This document shows positions 25,694 to 35,572 of a stretch of 64,000 nucleotides of DNA, in pieces. Both the position numbers and the translations under genes were made by a program. The DNA is taken from positions 2,170,001-2,234,000 of the forward strand of contig OZ245996.1 of the NCBI GenBank assembly GCA_965230205.1, written 5' to 3'. The notes below the pieces were generated by a model. It worked only from the letters and a program-made list of their open reading frames with translations, was not told where the DNA came from and did not search any database. Each line of letters starts with the position of its first letter. Position 1 is the stretch's first letter. The stretch is from CANLBN01 sp965230205. Lineage in GTDB: Bacteria > Pseudomonadota > Gammaproteobacteria > Pseudomonadales > Cellvibrionaceae.

Positions 25694-27274
25694 ATGCTTC
25701 AAGAAGATATCCATTCCGAACGTATTTTAATTTTAGATTTTGGCTCTCAATACACACAGCTAATAGCTCGGCGCATTCGTGAAATTGGTGTGTTCTCTGA
25801 AATTCGTCCATTTGATATAAGCGACGAAGATATTCGTGAGTTTAATCCAAAGGGTATTATTTTATCCGGTGGTCCTGAGTCAGTAACTGACAACCAAGGG
25901 CCTCGAATTCCTGATATTGTTTTTAAGCTAGGCATCCCTGTTCTGGGTATTTGCTATGGCATGCAAGCAATGGCAGAGCAATTGGGCGGTAAGGTGTCTA
26001 CATCCAATATGCGTGAATTTGGTTATGCGGAAATTAAGATCGAAGCTGAAAGTGCATTGCTGTCTGGTTTAAGTGACCGTCGATCAGATGAAGGCGATAG
26101 TTATTTAGATGTCTGGATGAGCCATGGGGATAAAGTGTCGGCGGTACCAGAAGGGTTTAATTTGATTGCTTCTACTCCATCGTGCCCCATTGCTGGTATC
26201 GCTTGCGATGAAAAGCACTGGTATGGTATTCAATTTCATCCCGAAGTCACGCACACCTTGCAGGGTAAGCCGCTCTATGAAAAATTTGTCTTAGAGCTTT
26301 GTGGGTGCCGAGCCTTATGGACACCCGCTAATATCATTGAAGATATGATCACGCGAGTTCGTGATCAGGTCGGAAGTGATAAGGTGTTATTAGGTTTATC
26401 CGGTGGCGTTGACTCTTCTGTTGTTGCTGCGCTATTACATAAGGCCATTGGTGATCAACTGACTTGTGTCTTTGTTGATAATGGTCTGCTGCGTAAAAAT
26501 GAAGGCGAGCAGGTAATGAGCATGTTCGCTGAAAACATGGGGATTAAAGTAATTCGTGCAAATGCTGAGAAAACATTTCTGGATAACTTAAAAGGTGTTA
26601 GTGATCCGGAAAAGAAACGCAAGGTTATTGGTAATACCTTTATTGATATTTTTGACGAAGAGGCTCATAAAATCCAGGATGTTAACTGGTTAGCTCAAGG
26701 GACCATTTACCCTGATGTCATTGAGTCTGCTGCCTCGAAAACGGGTAAGGCACATGTCATTAAGTCCCACCATAATGTCGGTGGTTTACCTGACGATATG
26801 AAATTGGAATTAGTTGAACCATTGCGAGAGCTCTTTAAGGACGAGGTGCGCAAAATCGGCTTAGAGCTAGGGTTGCCCTACGATATGGTGTACCGACACC
26901 CATTTCCGGGCCCAGGTTTAGGCGTACGTATCTTAGGTGAAGTGAAAAAAGAATACGCAGATTTGCTCAGAGAGGCCGATGCCATCTTTATTGAAGAGTT
27001 ACACAATGCGGACTGGTATCACAAAGTCAGCCAGGCTTTTGTTGTTTTCTTACCCGTAAAATCTGTTGGCGTTGTCGGTGATGGTCGCCGTTATGAGTGG
27101 GTTGTTAGTCTAAGAGCAGTAGAAACCATTGATTTTATGACCGCCCGATGGGCTCACTTGCCTTACAGTTTGTTGGAAAAAGTCTCAAATCGCATCATTA
27201 ATGAGATCTCTGGCATCTCTCGAGTTGCTTATGATGTTTCTAGCAAGCCGCCTGCGACTATTGAGTGGGAATAA
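25694..27274 (+). CDS. guaA: GMP synthase (glutamine-hydrolysing)
   Basis: Aminates XMP to GMP. The start is ATG 25694, seven bases after GAGAGAG; an upstream in-frame TTG (25679) would add five residues. The N-terminal class I glutaminase has Cys87 (LGICYGMQ) and His182/Glu184 (GIQFHPEVTH). The ATP-pyrophosphatase loop SGGVDSS is at 236-242, and the C-terminal dimerisation domain ends in PPATIEWE. 526 aa is normal. Confidence 0.97.
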   Translation: MLQEDIHSERILILDFGSQYTQLIARRIREIGVFSEIRPFDISDEDIREFNPKGIILSGGPESVTDNQGPRIPDIVFKLGIPVLGICYGMQAMAEQLGGKVSTSNMREFGYAEIKIEAESALLSGLSDRRSDEGDSYLDVWMSHGDKVSAVPEGFNLIASTPSCPIAGIACDEKHWYGIQFHPEVTHTLQGKPLYEKFVLELCGCRALWTPANIIEDMITRVRDQVGSDKVLLGLSGGVDSSVVAALLHKAIGDQLTCVFVDNGLLRKNEGEQVMSMFAENMGIKVIRANAEKTFLDNLKGVSDPEKKRKVIGNTFIDIFDEEAHKIQDVNWLAQGTIYPDVIESAASKTGKAHVIKSHHNVGGLPDDMKLELVEPLRELFKDEVRKIGLELGLPYDMVYRHPFPGPGLGVRILGEVKKEYADLLREADAIFIEELHNADWYHKVSQAFVVFLPVKSVGVVGDGRRYEWVVSLRAVETIDFMTARWAHLPYSLLEKVSNRIINEISGISRVAYDVSSKPPATIEWE

Positions 27275-27371
27275 ATTGTAGGACTAGTCGACAATAATAG
27301 AAACCAAGGCTTTTTTGATTCTATGTCTATAATATAATCAATTAGTTCTAATAGGGTTTGGTTAAAAAGTA

Positions 27372-29075
27372 ATGATTACTAATGTTTTTTATTGGTCGGC
27401 TAATCTCTTTTTGTTGTTATATTTTTCTCTACTTTCGCATAATGTTGCCTATTCTCTTGATCTACCCATAACCGTTCACGGTGAGGTTAAGGTGTTAGAG
27501 CTGACAGAAAATGTCAATTTCTCTCACGAATCACCACTAAGTAAGCATTATAAAGGTCATGTTAAGGGGGAAGAAAGTGATTGGGTTAGAATCTCCCAGC
27601 TATCGGATGGGACATGGTCAGGAATAGTGTTTAGTGCAGGAGAAATGCACTTTGTTGAAAATCAAAAACCAGAGAATGACCAAGCAATGGAGTCTACGGC
27701 TCTCAGTTTAGTTGCGGAGCATCCTAGCTGTGGAGTCGATCATCAGAACTTCTCACCAATACCTATCCACCCTCATTCAGCAGCTCCCCCTACTCAATCT
27801 GCTTTATTTGTCCCCGAAGCGATCTCAGCAGGCTTCGCTAGTATTTGTGCTGGCAATATTGTTGATGGTGTTTGTGTATTTTCTGATTTAGAGCTAGTGC
27901 TCGATCAAGAATATCAAAATGAATTCTCCAGTGATATTCAGGGCAACACTAATAGTTTGATCAATATGGTCGAAGGTTATTATCTTAACCAGTTTAATAT
28001 AGCATTTAATGTTATCAATCAGGTTCTTTTAACCGATTCAACCGATATCTATACAAATTCTAATGATGCATCTACTTTGCTAAGTGATATTTATTCTCGA
28101 CGTTGTGAGCAACAAATGGGAGCTGCGAACTGCCGAGCTTCTCGAGGTAACTATGATGGCTTAGACACAGGGCCGTCCACTTTTATTGATGAAGATGATT
28201 CAATTGTACATATACTCACAGGAAGAAATTTTGATGGTTCAACGATAGGCATTGCATTCTTGGATGCTTTTTGCGGAGAATTTGCTGTAGGTGTGAGCAG
28301 TTTGGTTAGAGATACTTTTACTAATGCTGTCAGTCTGTCTGCGACAGCAGCAGTCATAGCGCACGAGATTGGGCATAATTTCGGAGCGGAACACGATGGT
28401 GAGGGAATGACCCCTGCAAATGCTACTAGCTGTCCTGCGAATGGGTTTATTATGAGTGCAACTTTAGGGAGTACAATTCCAACCGAGTTTTCGTCATGTA
28501 GTGAAGAGGTTATTACTCAAACTATGGCGACTAATATTAATAATAGTTGCGCCACAGCTCCGGTAGATATAGTCATCAATCCAGGCTCTTTTTCTTCAAC
28601 GGTTTCCATCTCGGAGAGTGTTGTTATCGATGATGCTTTTACCGTGGCTCGATCGCAAATCGGTTTTCGTAATACAGGTGTGGTTGAGATTATAGTGTCA
28701 AGTAGCGGCGCTATTATGGAGTCAGTAACAATCGAAGGCAATGGGTGTACGATACTTGCTGGTAATCAGCAGGCGATATGTTCTTTATCCGCTGGTATAG
28801 ACAATAGTACGATTGATATAACTGCTTCCCCTTTTTCTAGCGCGGTAAATATTTCTGCTGTAGACCGTACGAATACATTATTTAAAGATACTGATCGTAG
28901 CAACAGCAATGCCTCTTTTGATTTTATTGCACTTGATGAGGGATTGCCTCCACCATCTCCCCCTGAGCCAGAAGAGCCGAATGAAGAATCACCGTCGTCA
29001 AATAGTGGCGGTGCTTTAGACTATAGACTGCTTTTTATTCTTGTTTTTTTAATGTTAATCAGAAGGCGAATATGA
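27372..29075 (+). CDS. Secreted reprolysin-like zinc metalloprotease with GlyGly-CTERM
   Basis: 567 aa. A signal peptide (about 1-28) is followed by a propeptide-like region and an M12B/reprolysin-type catalytic domain. The zinc motif is HEIGHNFGAEHD (His331, Glu332, His335, His341) with a Met-turn at Met361 (FIMSATL). A beta-rich domain follows (about 398-520), then a Pro/Glu/Ser linker. The end, SGGALDYRLLFILVFLMLIRRR, has the Gly-Gly, hydrophobic helix and basic tail of GlyGly-CTERM sorting signals cut by rhombosortase. This predicts export and surface anchoring or release. It overlaps the next gene by four bases. Confidence 0.82.
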   Translation: MITNVFYWSANLFLLLYFSLLSHNVAYSLDLPITVHGEVKVLELTENVNFSHESPLSKHYKGHVKGEESDWVRISQLSDGTWSGIVFSAGEMHFVENQKPENDQAMESTALSLVAEHPSCGVDHQNFSPIPIHPHSAAPPTQSALFVPEAISAGFASICAGNIVDGVCVFSDLELVLDQEYQNEFSSDIQGNTNSLINMVEGYYLNQFNIAFNVINQVLLTDSTDIYTNSNDASTLLSDIYSRRCEQQMGAANCRASRGNYDGLDTGPSTFIDEDDSIVHILTGRNFDGSTIGIAFLDAFCGEFAVGVSSLVRDTFTNAVSLSATAAVIAHEIGHNFGAEHDGEGMTPANATSCPANGFIMSATLGSTIPTEFSSCSEEVITQTMATNINNSCATAPVDIVINPGSFSSTVSISESVVIDDAFTVARSQIGFRNTGVVEIIVSSSGAIMESVTIEGNGCTILAGNQQAICSLSAGIDNSTIDITASPFSSAVNISAVDRTNTLFKDTDRSNSNASFDFIALDEGLPPPSPPEPEEPNEESPSSNSGGALDYRLLFILVFLMLIRRRI

Positions 29076-29497
29076 AAGTCATATTTAGCTTGTTAATGTC
29101 TCTCCCCCTTCTTGGGTGTGCGGCAAATAGTGACGTTAAAAAAGTTGATGCGCTGATATCGGTGCCGGTGAGCTATACTATGCGCGTTAGCCAGAAGTGT
29201 TATTGTTTGGTTGAGCTTCAGGGGCCTTTTGACGTAAAGGTCATAGATAACAAAGCTGTTTCCATCGTTCATGTAGAGCTAAAAAGGCATCTACCGCTAA
29301 AATTGCTAGGAGATGATATTCCTTCTCTGGAGAGTATGCTGGCCGTTATTGAGAAAGCACGTGTGCAAGGAGCCCATAAAAAAGATATTGAATGGATAAA
29401 AAAACCCTTTGTTCCGAAACATATTTATATTGATTATGTGGAAAATATAAAGGATGAGGAAGTTGATATTACGGTAGAAAACTTTGAGCTTTTGTAA
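29072..29497 (+). CDS. DUF6174-like lipoprotein
   Basis: 141 aa with a lipoprotein signal ending LPLLGC (Cys16). The mature part matches DUF6174 as I know it: YTMRVSQKCYCLVELQGPFDVKVIDNK at the start, an ESMLAVIEKA helix, and the near-C-terminal HIYIDYVENIKDEEVDITV. The function of the family is not established. The ATG overlaps the protease stop (ATGA), so the two are translationally coupled, and it may act with the protease at the cell envelope. Confidence 0.7.
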   Translation: MKVIFSLLMSLPLLGCAANSDVKKVDALISVPVSYTMRVSQKCYCLVELQGPFDVKVIDNKAVSIVHVELKRHLPLKLLGDDIPSLESMLAVIEKARVQGAHKKDIEWIKKPFVPKHIYIDYVENIKDEEVDITVENFELL

Positions 29498-29553
29498 AGG
29501 TCAAGCCTGTCGAATATATCTAAAGGAAGTGGTTTGCATAAAAAGTTGATCGG

Positions 29554-30327
29554 TTAATTGTTGATGCTTTTTTTGCTTAGCTCATTTACCCAAAAAAGTG
29601 TCCCTCCAGCTACTGCAATCGGCATAATAAAAATATTAACAACAGGTATCATACTGCCTAACATTATAATACTTCCAAGCCCTGTGGTTGATAGCTGTTG
29701 TTGTTTTAGATATTTACGTAACTGGCTAAACGTAACCTTATTGTTATCTGCAGGGTAATCGACATACTGTAGTGTAACCACCCATGCCCCCCACAGTAGT
29801 GCAAGTACTGGCACAATAAGGTTAATAAGCGGGATAAAGGCGAGAAAAAATAAACCAATAGTGACCAGTAGTCCTCGGGTGATAAAATACCAAAGTTTTA
29901 CCATCTCCCTCTTGAAAGTACGTATTGCCATGCTACTAAATGATTCTGAAGGAAGGCTGTTGTTGGTCAAGCGAGTTTCAATTTTTTCAGCTAACAGTCC
30001 ATAAAAAGGGGCCGCAATAATATTGGTAATTAGGTTAAAGCTATACCCGTAAATTAATAATATCAAGAAGACAGCCAGGCCAGAAAGTAAGGTGGCGATA
30101 AATGCTGCAAAATAAGCAATCCATGACCAAAAAGAGAGAAGGTCATTAAACCAGTTAGTAACAGATGAAAAATACTGAATCAATATCGATGTTAATATGA
30201 TAAAAACAATAATATTGGCGAGTAATGGGATAAGTACAAAGCGCTTCATGCCTGAGCTGGTTAACAGTTTAGCGCCTTGTGTAAAGTAACTGAAACCAGC
30301 TGTGATCGTATTTGGATGTGAAAACAT
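29554..30327 (-). CDS. cysZ: CysZ/EI24-family sulfate permease
   Basis: Inner-membrane protein of 257 aa with about four to six hydrophobic segments. The N-terminus (AGFSYFTQGAKLLTSSGMKRFVLIPLLAN) and the motif IIAAPFYGLLAEKIE are typical of CysZ, which carries sulfate into the cell for cysteine synthesis. No cysteine biosynthesis genes are adjacent. It is followed upstream on the same strand by a PA4642-family gene and gatB. Confidence 0.88.
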   Translation of the reverse strand: MFSHPNTITAGFSYFTQGAKLLTSSGMKRFVLIPLLANIIVFIILTSILIQYFSSVTNWFNDLLSFWSWIAYFAAFIATLLSGLAVFLILLIYGYSFNLITNIIAAPFYGLLAEKIETRLTNNSLPSESFSSMAIRTFKREMVKLWYFITRGLLVTIGLFFLAFIPLINLIVPVLALLWGAWVVTLQYVDYPADNNKVTFSQLRKYLKQQQLSTTGLGSIIMLGSMIPVVNIFIMPIAVAGGTLFWVNELSKKSINN

Positions 30328-30349
30328 TTTGTCTTTATTAAGGATAAGT

Positions 30350-30646
30350 TTATTCGGCGCCAGCGGATTTCATTGCAGCAATATAGTCTTCCGCTTGTCG
30401 GTGTTCGCTAATTGTTTCCAGAAAGGTTTTATTTTGCTGGTTTTTAGCATTGATATCATACCCTTCAGCTTTAAAAAAATTTAAAAAAGTCGCGAAGTTA
30501 TCTGCTTTCATGCCTCGGTAGGCTTTTTCTAGTAGGTGATAATCTGGATTAGCTTCACCATAGGCTTCGTAATCTAAAAATGTTTTGATACGCTCGTCAT
30601 CAAATACTTCGCCGAGTACTTTTTGTTTATCTTTCTTTAATACCAT
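30350..30646 (-). CDS. PA4642-family protein of unknown function
   Basis: 98 aa, soluble, no signal peptide. The pattern KKDKQKVLGEVFDDERIKTFLDY, ADNFATFLNFFKAEGYDINAKN and QAEDYIAAMK is that of the conserved unknown family named after Pseudomonas PA4642. It lies 22 bp from cysZ and 51 bp from gatB on the same strand. Function is unknown. Confidence 0.72.
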   Translation of the reverse strand: MVLKKDKQKVLGEVFDDERIKTFLDYEAYGEANPDYHLLEKAYRGMKADNFATFLNFFKAEGYDINAKNQQNKTFLETISEHRQAEDYIAAMKSAGAE

Positions 30647-30697
30647 CGTAAATCTCTTTTTGTGTATATTATTATTGAATAGTGGGTTATTTTTAAC

Positions 30698-32158
30698 TTA
30701 ACTATTAAGCTTTTCGTTTAATAGTTGGTTAACCATCTGTGGGTTTGCTTGCCCTTTCGATGCTTTCATAACCTGGCCGACAAAGAAACCAAGCATCTTA
30801 GGGCGTTTATCTGGAGCTGCATTACGGTAATTATCTACTTGCGCTTGGTTATTATTAATCACTTCATCAATAATTGCTCCCAGTGCCCCTGTATCTGATA
30901 CTTGTTTTAAGCCCTTTGACTCTATAATGTCATCAGCGCTATTACCTTCTTTCTTCCACAGTGCGTCAAATACCTGTTTCGCAATTTTATTGGAAATTGT
31001 ACCGTCTTTAATTCTTTCGATAAGCCCGGCAAGTTGCTCTGGTGTAATAGGGCTGTTATTGATGCTGATTTCATCAGCATTCAAGCTGGCGGCTACATCC
31101 CCCATCATCCAGTTGGCGCATAATTTAGCATCATTGCAGAGTTGTTGCGTTTTCTCAAAAAATTGAGCGGTTGCTGCATCATCCGCTAATAGTTTTGCAT
31201 CGTATTCTGACAGCTTGTAATCCGTGATAAAGCGTTGTCGCCGAGCTTCTGGTAGCTCGGGTAAGCTTTTACGAACCTGCTCGATATATTCATCATCTAA
31301 GATAACGGGAAGTAAATCGGGGCAGGGGAAGTAACGGTAGTCATTTGCATCTTCTTTTGAGCGCATTGCACGAGCAGATTTTGTGTCACTGTTATATAAG
31401 CGTGTCTGCTGGATGATTTCTCCGCCTTCTTCGAGAACATCGATTTGTCGCTCTACTTCAAGCGCGATAGCTTCTTCCATAAATTTAAATGAGTTTAGGT
31501 TTTTCGTTTCGGTACGAATGCCTAATTTTTCCTCGCCTTTCGGGCGAACAGAGATATTGACATCAAAACGCATAGAGCCTTGGGACATTTCTCCATCGCA
31601 TATTCCCAGAGAGGTCACGATGGAGTGTAGTTTTTTAGCAAAGGCTACCGCTTCTTCTGAATTTGACATGTCTGGCTCAGACACAATTTCGATAAGCGGT
31701 GTGCCGGCACGGTTTAAATCGATGCCCGACATACCATGAAAATCTTCATGCAATGATTTACCAGCATCTTCTTCCAAATGCGCATGATGGATACGAATGC
31801 GTTTGCTTGAGCTCTTACCTTCTGAAGAGTCTAGTTCTATATCGACATGGCCGGCCCCCACAATCGGTTCTTCTAACTGTGTGGTCTGGTAGCCTTTAGG
31901 TAGGTCGGGGTAAAAATAATTCTTTCTTTCAAAAAATGAGCGTTTACCTATATCGGCGTCAATTGCTAAGCCAAACATAACGGCATAGCGAAAGGCCTGC
32001 TCATTTGCCACTGGTAATGTGCCTGGCATTGCTAAATCAATTGCGCAGGCTTGTGTGTTGGGTTCAGCCCCAAATTGGGTGCTTGCACCGGAGAATATTT
32101 TGGTATCAGTGGCCAGTTGAACATGAACTTCAAGGCCAATAACGGTTTCCCATTCCAT
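30698..32158 (-). CDS. gatB: Aspartyl/glutamyl-tRNA amidotransferase subunit B
   Basis: Subunit of GatCAB that phosphorylates mischarged Glu-tRNA-Gln or Asp-tRNA-Asn and receives ammonia from GatA. The start region WETVIGLEVHVQLAT, the motif MFGLAIDADIGKRSFFERKNYFYPDLPKGYQ and the DANDYRYFPCPDL segment are diagnostic. A C-terminal YqeY-like tail domain ends in MKASKGQANPQMVNQLL. 486 aa. It is last in gatC-gatA-gatB, 26 bp after gatA. Confidence 0.96.
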   Translation of the reverse strand: MEWETVIGLEVHVQLATDTKIFSGASTQFGAEPNTQACAIDLAMPGTLPVANEQAFRYAVMFGLAIDADIGKRSFFERKNYFYPDLPKGYQTTQLEEPIVGAGHVDIELDSSEGKSSSKRIRIHHAHLEEDAGKSLHEDFHGMSGIDLNRAGTPLIEIVSEPDMSNSEEAVAFAKKLHSIVTSLGICDGEMSQGSMRFDVNISVRPKGEEKLGIRTETKNLNSFKFMEEAIALEVERQIDVLEEGGEIIQQTRLYNSDTKSARAMRSKEDANDYRYFPCPDLLPVILDDEYIEQVRKSLPELPEARRQRFITDYKLSEYDAKLLADDAATAQFFEKTQQLCNDAKLCANWMMGDVAASLNADEISINNSPITPEQLAGLIERIKDGTISNKIAKQVFDALWKKEGNSADDIIESKGLKQVSDTGALGAIIDEVINNNQAQVDNYRNAAPDKRPKMLGFFVGQVMKASKGQANPQMVNQLLNEKLNS

Positions 32159-32184
32159 ATTTAAGTCTCTTTTCTATTTGCTGT

Positions 32185-33657
32185 TTAATCGATGGCGGGT
32201 GCCGTGTGTTGATGGAAATTAGTTTCTTGCTGAAATTGATGAGCGATATTTAATAATCGTGCTTCTGCAAAATAGTGCCCTGTTAACTGTAGGCCAACTG
32301 GCTTATTTTCTTTTGTTAGGCCACAAGGGATGGATATTCCTGGCAAGCCAGCCAAGTTAGTCGGTAAGGTATAGATGTCTTCTAAATACATTGAAACCGG
32401 GTCTTTGGTTTTTGCGCCTAATTCGAAGGCAGGGCTTGGTGCAGTGGGGCCAGCAATAACATCAACGTCGTTAAAAACAGAGTCAAAATCTTGTTTAATT
32501 AAACGACGCACTTGCTGAGCTTTACGGTAGTAAGCATCGTAATAACCTGCGGATAATGCATAGGCGCCGACTAATATGCGGCGCTTCACTTCCTCTCCAA
32601 AGCCCTCGGCACGTGAGCGCTTGTAGAGATCTTCTAAGTCTTTAGGGGCTTCACAGCGATAGCCATAGCGCACACCATCAAATCGAGAAAGGTTGGCTGA
32701 ACACTCTGCTGGCGCAATGACATAATAAGCCGGTACTGCTAGATGAGTATGGGGCAGTGAGATTTCTTTAACGGTTGCACCTAAGGATTCATAAGTTCTT
32801 ATCGCAGCTTGAATCAGTTGTTCAACCTGGGAATCCAGCCCATCGCTAAAATATTCTTTAGGTAAACCAATACGTAGACCTTCCAATGAATCGTTGAGTG
32901 TTGCTGTATAGTCTGGTTTGGGCTCATCAATACTCGTCGAATCTCTTTCGTCAAAGCCTGCCAAGGTATTTAGCATAATGGCAGCATCTTCGGCTGTTTT
33001 AGCGATGGGGCCTGCCTGATCAAGGCTTGAGGCGTAGGCAACCATTCCCCAGCGAGAGACTCGGCCATAGGTGGGTTTTAAACCTGTTACACCACAAAAA
33101 CTGGCGGGTTGGCGAATAGAACCGCCAGTATCACTGGCTGTCGTCGCTACTGCTAATTGGGCTGCTACAGCAGCAGCGGAGCCGCCGGAAGAGCCGCCAG
33201 GGACACAGTTGTTGTCCCAAGGGTTTTTCGCCGGACCATAAAAGCTGTTTTCGTTTGATGAGCCCATCGCGAACTCATCCATGTTGGTTTTTCCTAACAT
33301 GACAGCACCGGCATTGATGCAATTCTCAACAATCGCTGCATTGTAGGGGGGGATAAAGTTATCAAGCATTTTAGAGCCGCAGCTTGTTCGGACACCCTCG
33401 GTACAGAATAAGTCTTTATGGGCAATGGGGATGCCACATAATGCTGGTGCATCGCCTTTAGCGAGTTGTTTATCAGCTTGCTCGGCCATGTTGATAGCTT
33501 GTTCCTGGCAGACGCTGATAAAGCTATTGTATTGTGTATCGAGCCTTTGAATTCGCTCAAGGTAGTGTTGGGTAAGTTCAACACTTGAAAATGCTCGCTT
33601 ATTTAGCCCCTGAGTTAATTCGGCCAGGGTCAATTGGTGAAGATTCTTTGAATGCAT
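32185..33657 (-). CDS. gatA: Aspartyl/glutamyl-tRNA amidotransferase subunit A
   Basis: Amidase-signature enzyme that hydrolyses glutamine to supply ammonia to GatB. The Ser-cisSer-Lys triad is Lys81 (AHKDLF), Ser156 (PGGSSGGS) and Ser180 (DTGGS, the nucleophile). 490 aa. It lies between gatC (73 bp upstream) and gatB on the minus strand. Confidence 0.97.
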   Translation of the reverse strand: MHSKNLHQLTLAELTQGLNKRAFSSVELTQHYLERIQRLDTQYNSFISVCQEQAINMAEQADKQLAKGDAPALCGIPIAHKDLFCTEGVRTSCGSKMLDNFIPPYNAAIVENCINAGAVMLGKTNMDEFAMGSSNENSFYGPAKNPWDNNCVPGGSSGGSAAAVAAQLAVATTASDTGGSIRQPASFCGVTGLKPTYGRVSRWGMVAYASSLDQAGPIAKTAEDAAIMLNTLAGFDERDSTSIDEPKPDYTATLNDSLEGLRIGLPKEYFSDGLDSQVEQLIQAAIRTYESLGATVKEISLPHTHLAVPAYYVIAPAECSANLSRFDGVRYGYRCEAPKDLEDLYKRSRAEGFGEEVKRRILVGAYALSAGYYDAYYRKAQQVRRLIKQDFDSVFNDVDVIAGPTAPSPAFELGAKTKDPVSMYLEDIYTLPTNLAGLPGISIPCGLTKENKPVGLQLTGHYFAEARLLNIAHQFQQETNFHQHTAPAID

Positions 33658-33730
33658 AATGTTGTCAGTTATTTAATCGGTAGCGTTAGTCTAATTTCTA
33701 TGGCTTGATAGTCGGGTGTCACTGATGTTT

Positions 33731-34012
33731 CTAATCTATTACTTTAGGGACGAGAAAAAGCCCATTTTCAACGGCAGGGGCAATGGCTTGCAATTGTTCA
33801 CGTTGATTGGGCTCTGTGACCTTGTCAGCTCGCAATCGCTGAACGGCATCCATTGGGTGAGACATGGGGGCGACACCGTCAGTATCGGCTGCTTGTAATT
33901 GGTCAACAAGGGCTAAAATACTCGTGATATTTTCCGCCACTTCACCAGCCATTTCGCTTTCAATATTAATTCTGGCAAGCTGGGCTAGCTTAGCAATTTC
34001 ATTCGCTTCCAC
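33731..34012 (-). CDS. gatC: Aspartyl/glutamyl-tRNA amidotransferase subunit C
   Basis: 93-residue subunit that wraps around GatA and GatB and stabilises the complex. The N-terminal IAKLAQLARINIESE and the ADTDGVAPMSHPMD and LRADKVTEPNQREQ motifs are typical. It is the first gene of gatCAB and divergent from mreB, the arrangement seen in Pseudomonas. Confidence 0.94.
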   Translation of the reverse strand: MEANEIAKLAQLARINIESEMAGEVAENITSILALVDQLQAADTDGVAPMSHPMDAVQRLRADKVTEPNQREQLQAIAPAVENGLFLVPKVID

Positions 34013-34355
34013 ACTGTTCTCCGTTGTTACGATTTTGAGGATATTTTTCGAGGCCCGTGATTCTAGCGTATTTTTTGCCTTGCCACTGCTAAAACTATAA
34101 AAATCACTGTAAAATTGCTGCTAAATACTCATCTTTGCCTAATTGCGCCTTGCCGAATAAGGCTGGCATTGTTAGAGTCTCGCAACTTAATGTAATTGGT
34201 TTAAATATTACTAAGGTACTTGGCCAACAACTGATTTAATTGCCTGATTAATATTGATAACGTTAATAAAAATAAATCGCTATTGATCTATTTTTTTAAG
34301 AATCACATTCAATCCATAATGACACTAATAAAGTATTCATAGGTAACACTTTTCT
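34013..34355. promoter_or_regulatory. 343-bp gatC/mreB divergent promoter region
   Basis: No gene was found. On the minus strand TAGAAT (34065-34060) followed by a GC-rich discriminator is a plausible gatC -10, giving a leader of about 40 nt; its -35 is weak. On the plus strand CATAAT at 34315-34320 may serve mreB. TTAATATTGATAACGTTAAT near 34245 is a partly symmetric AT element of unknown role. Confidence 0.4.
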
Positions 34356-35396
34356 ATGCTAATTCCCAAGCGCCTGCGCGGCATATTTTCTAACGATTTA
34401 TCTATTGACCTTGGTACAGCGAATACGCTGGTTTATGTGCGCGAGAAAGGCATCGTATTAAACGAACCTTCGGTGGTCGCTATAAGGCACCATAATGGCC
34501 AAAAACTGGTAGAGGCTGTTGGTGTTGAAGCTAAACGAATGCTAGGGCGTACCCCTGGTAATATTACTGCAATTCGCCCTTTGAAAGATGGTGTTATCGC
34601 TGACTTTCAGGTAACTGAAAAAATGCTCCAGCACTTTATGCGTAAAGTACATGAAAATAGCTGGTTTCAGCCAAGCCCTAGAGTTTTGGTTTGTGTACCT
34701 TGTTTATCGACTGAGGTGGAAAAGCGGGCAATACGCGAATCGGCTATGGGAGCAGGGGCAAGAGAGGTGCGCTTGATCGAAGAACCAAGAGCTGCTGCTA
34801 TTGGTGCGGGTCTGCGAGTTGCTGAAGCGAGCGGTTCAATGGTGGTTGATATCGGTGGTGGTACCACAGAGATTGCTGTTATTTCGCTAAATGGTGTGGT
34901 TTATTCAGATTCTGTCCGCATCGGTGGTGATCGATTTGATGAGTCTATTGTCAATTATGTGCGCCGCAACTACGGTACGGTAATTGGCGATGCAACTGCT
35001 GAGCGTATTAAGCAGGAAATTGGTTGTGCTTATGTTGGCAGTGAAGCTCGAGATATTGATGTGCGCGGCCGTAACCTTGCAGAAGGTGTCCCTCGTAGCT
35101 TTACCTTGAGCAGTGGTGAGGTTCTAGAAGCATTACAGGAAGCGCTGGCTGGTATTGTCCAATCGGTTAAAAGTGCATTGGAGCAATCGCCTCCCGAATT
35201 GGCCTCAGATATCGCTGAAAGTGGTATTGTACTGACAGGTGGCGGTGCATTATTGAGAGATATTGATTTATTGTTGTCAGAGGAAACGGGTTTACCTGTT
35301 ATTGTTGCTGATGATCCGCTCACCTGTGTGGCTCGTGGTGGTGGTATTGCTATGGGATGGATGGATAATAAAACCATGGGCTTTTTGGAAGACTAA
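34356..35396 (+). CDS. mreB: Rod shape-determining protein MreB
   Basis: Bacterial actin that guides lateral cell-wall synthesis. The actin-fold motifs are present: SIDLGTANTLVYV (phosphate 1), VVDIGGGTTEIAVISL (phosphate 2), and LTGGGALLRDID (adenosine). 346 aa is standard. First of mreBCD, divergent from gatCAB; RodZ, its membrane anchor, is at 6894. Confidence 0.98.
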   Translation: MLIPKRLRGIFSNDLSIDLGTANTLVYVREKGIVLNEPSVVAIRHHNGQKLVEAVGVEAKRMLGRTPGNITAIRPLKDGVIADFQVTEKMLQHFMRKVHENSWFQPSPRVLVCVPCLSTEVEKRAIRESAMGAGAREVRLIEEPRAAAIGAGLRVAEASGSMVVDIGGGTTEIAVISLNGVVYSDSVRIGGDRFDESIVNYVRRNYGTVIGDATAERIKQEIGCAYVGSEARDIDVRGRNLAEGVPRSFTLSSGEVLEALQEALAGIVQSVKSALEQSPPELASDIAESGIVLTGGGALLRDIDLLLSEETGLPVIVADDPLTCVARGGGIAMGWMDNKTMGFLED

Positions 35397-35572
35397 TCGA
35401 TTCACTACAGGTTTGTTATTTTTCTCATCATATGAGAATGCACTGAAAGAATTGCCTCTTTTTATGAGCTTTTTGAAAAGGTGCATTTTTCTTACTATTT
35501 GAAAATAAAATGCTAGCCTTAAAATGCCTATTCATGACTGCTCTCATACTTTATTGTTGACCGAGGATTGCC

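Noticed and set aside
30927..33584. Long antisense ORFs opposite gatB and gatA
   Set aside because: Low-complexity Ser/Pro-rich translations in the reverse frame of strongly conserved genes; no start signals.
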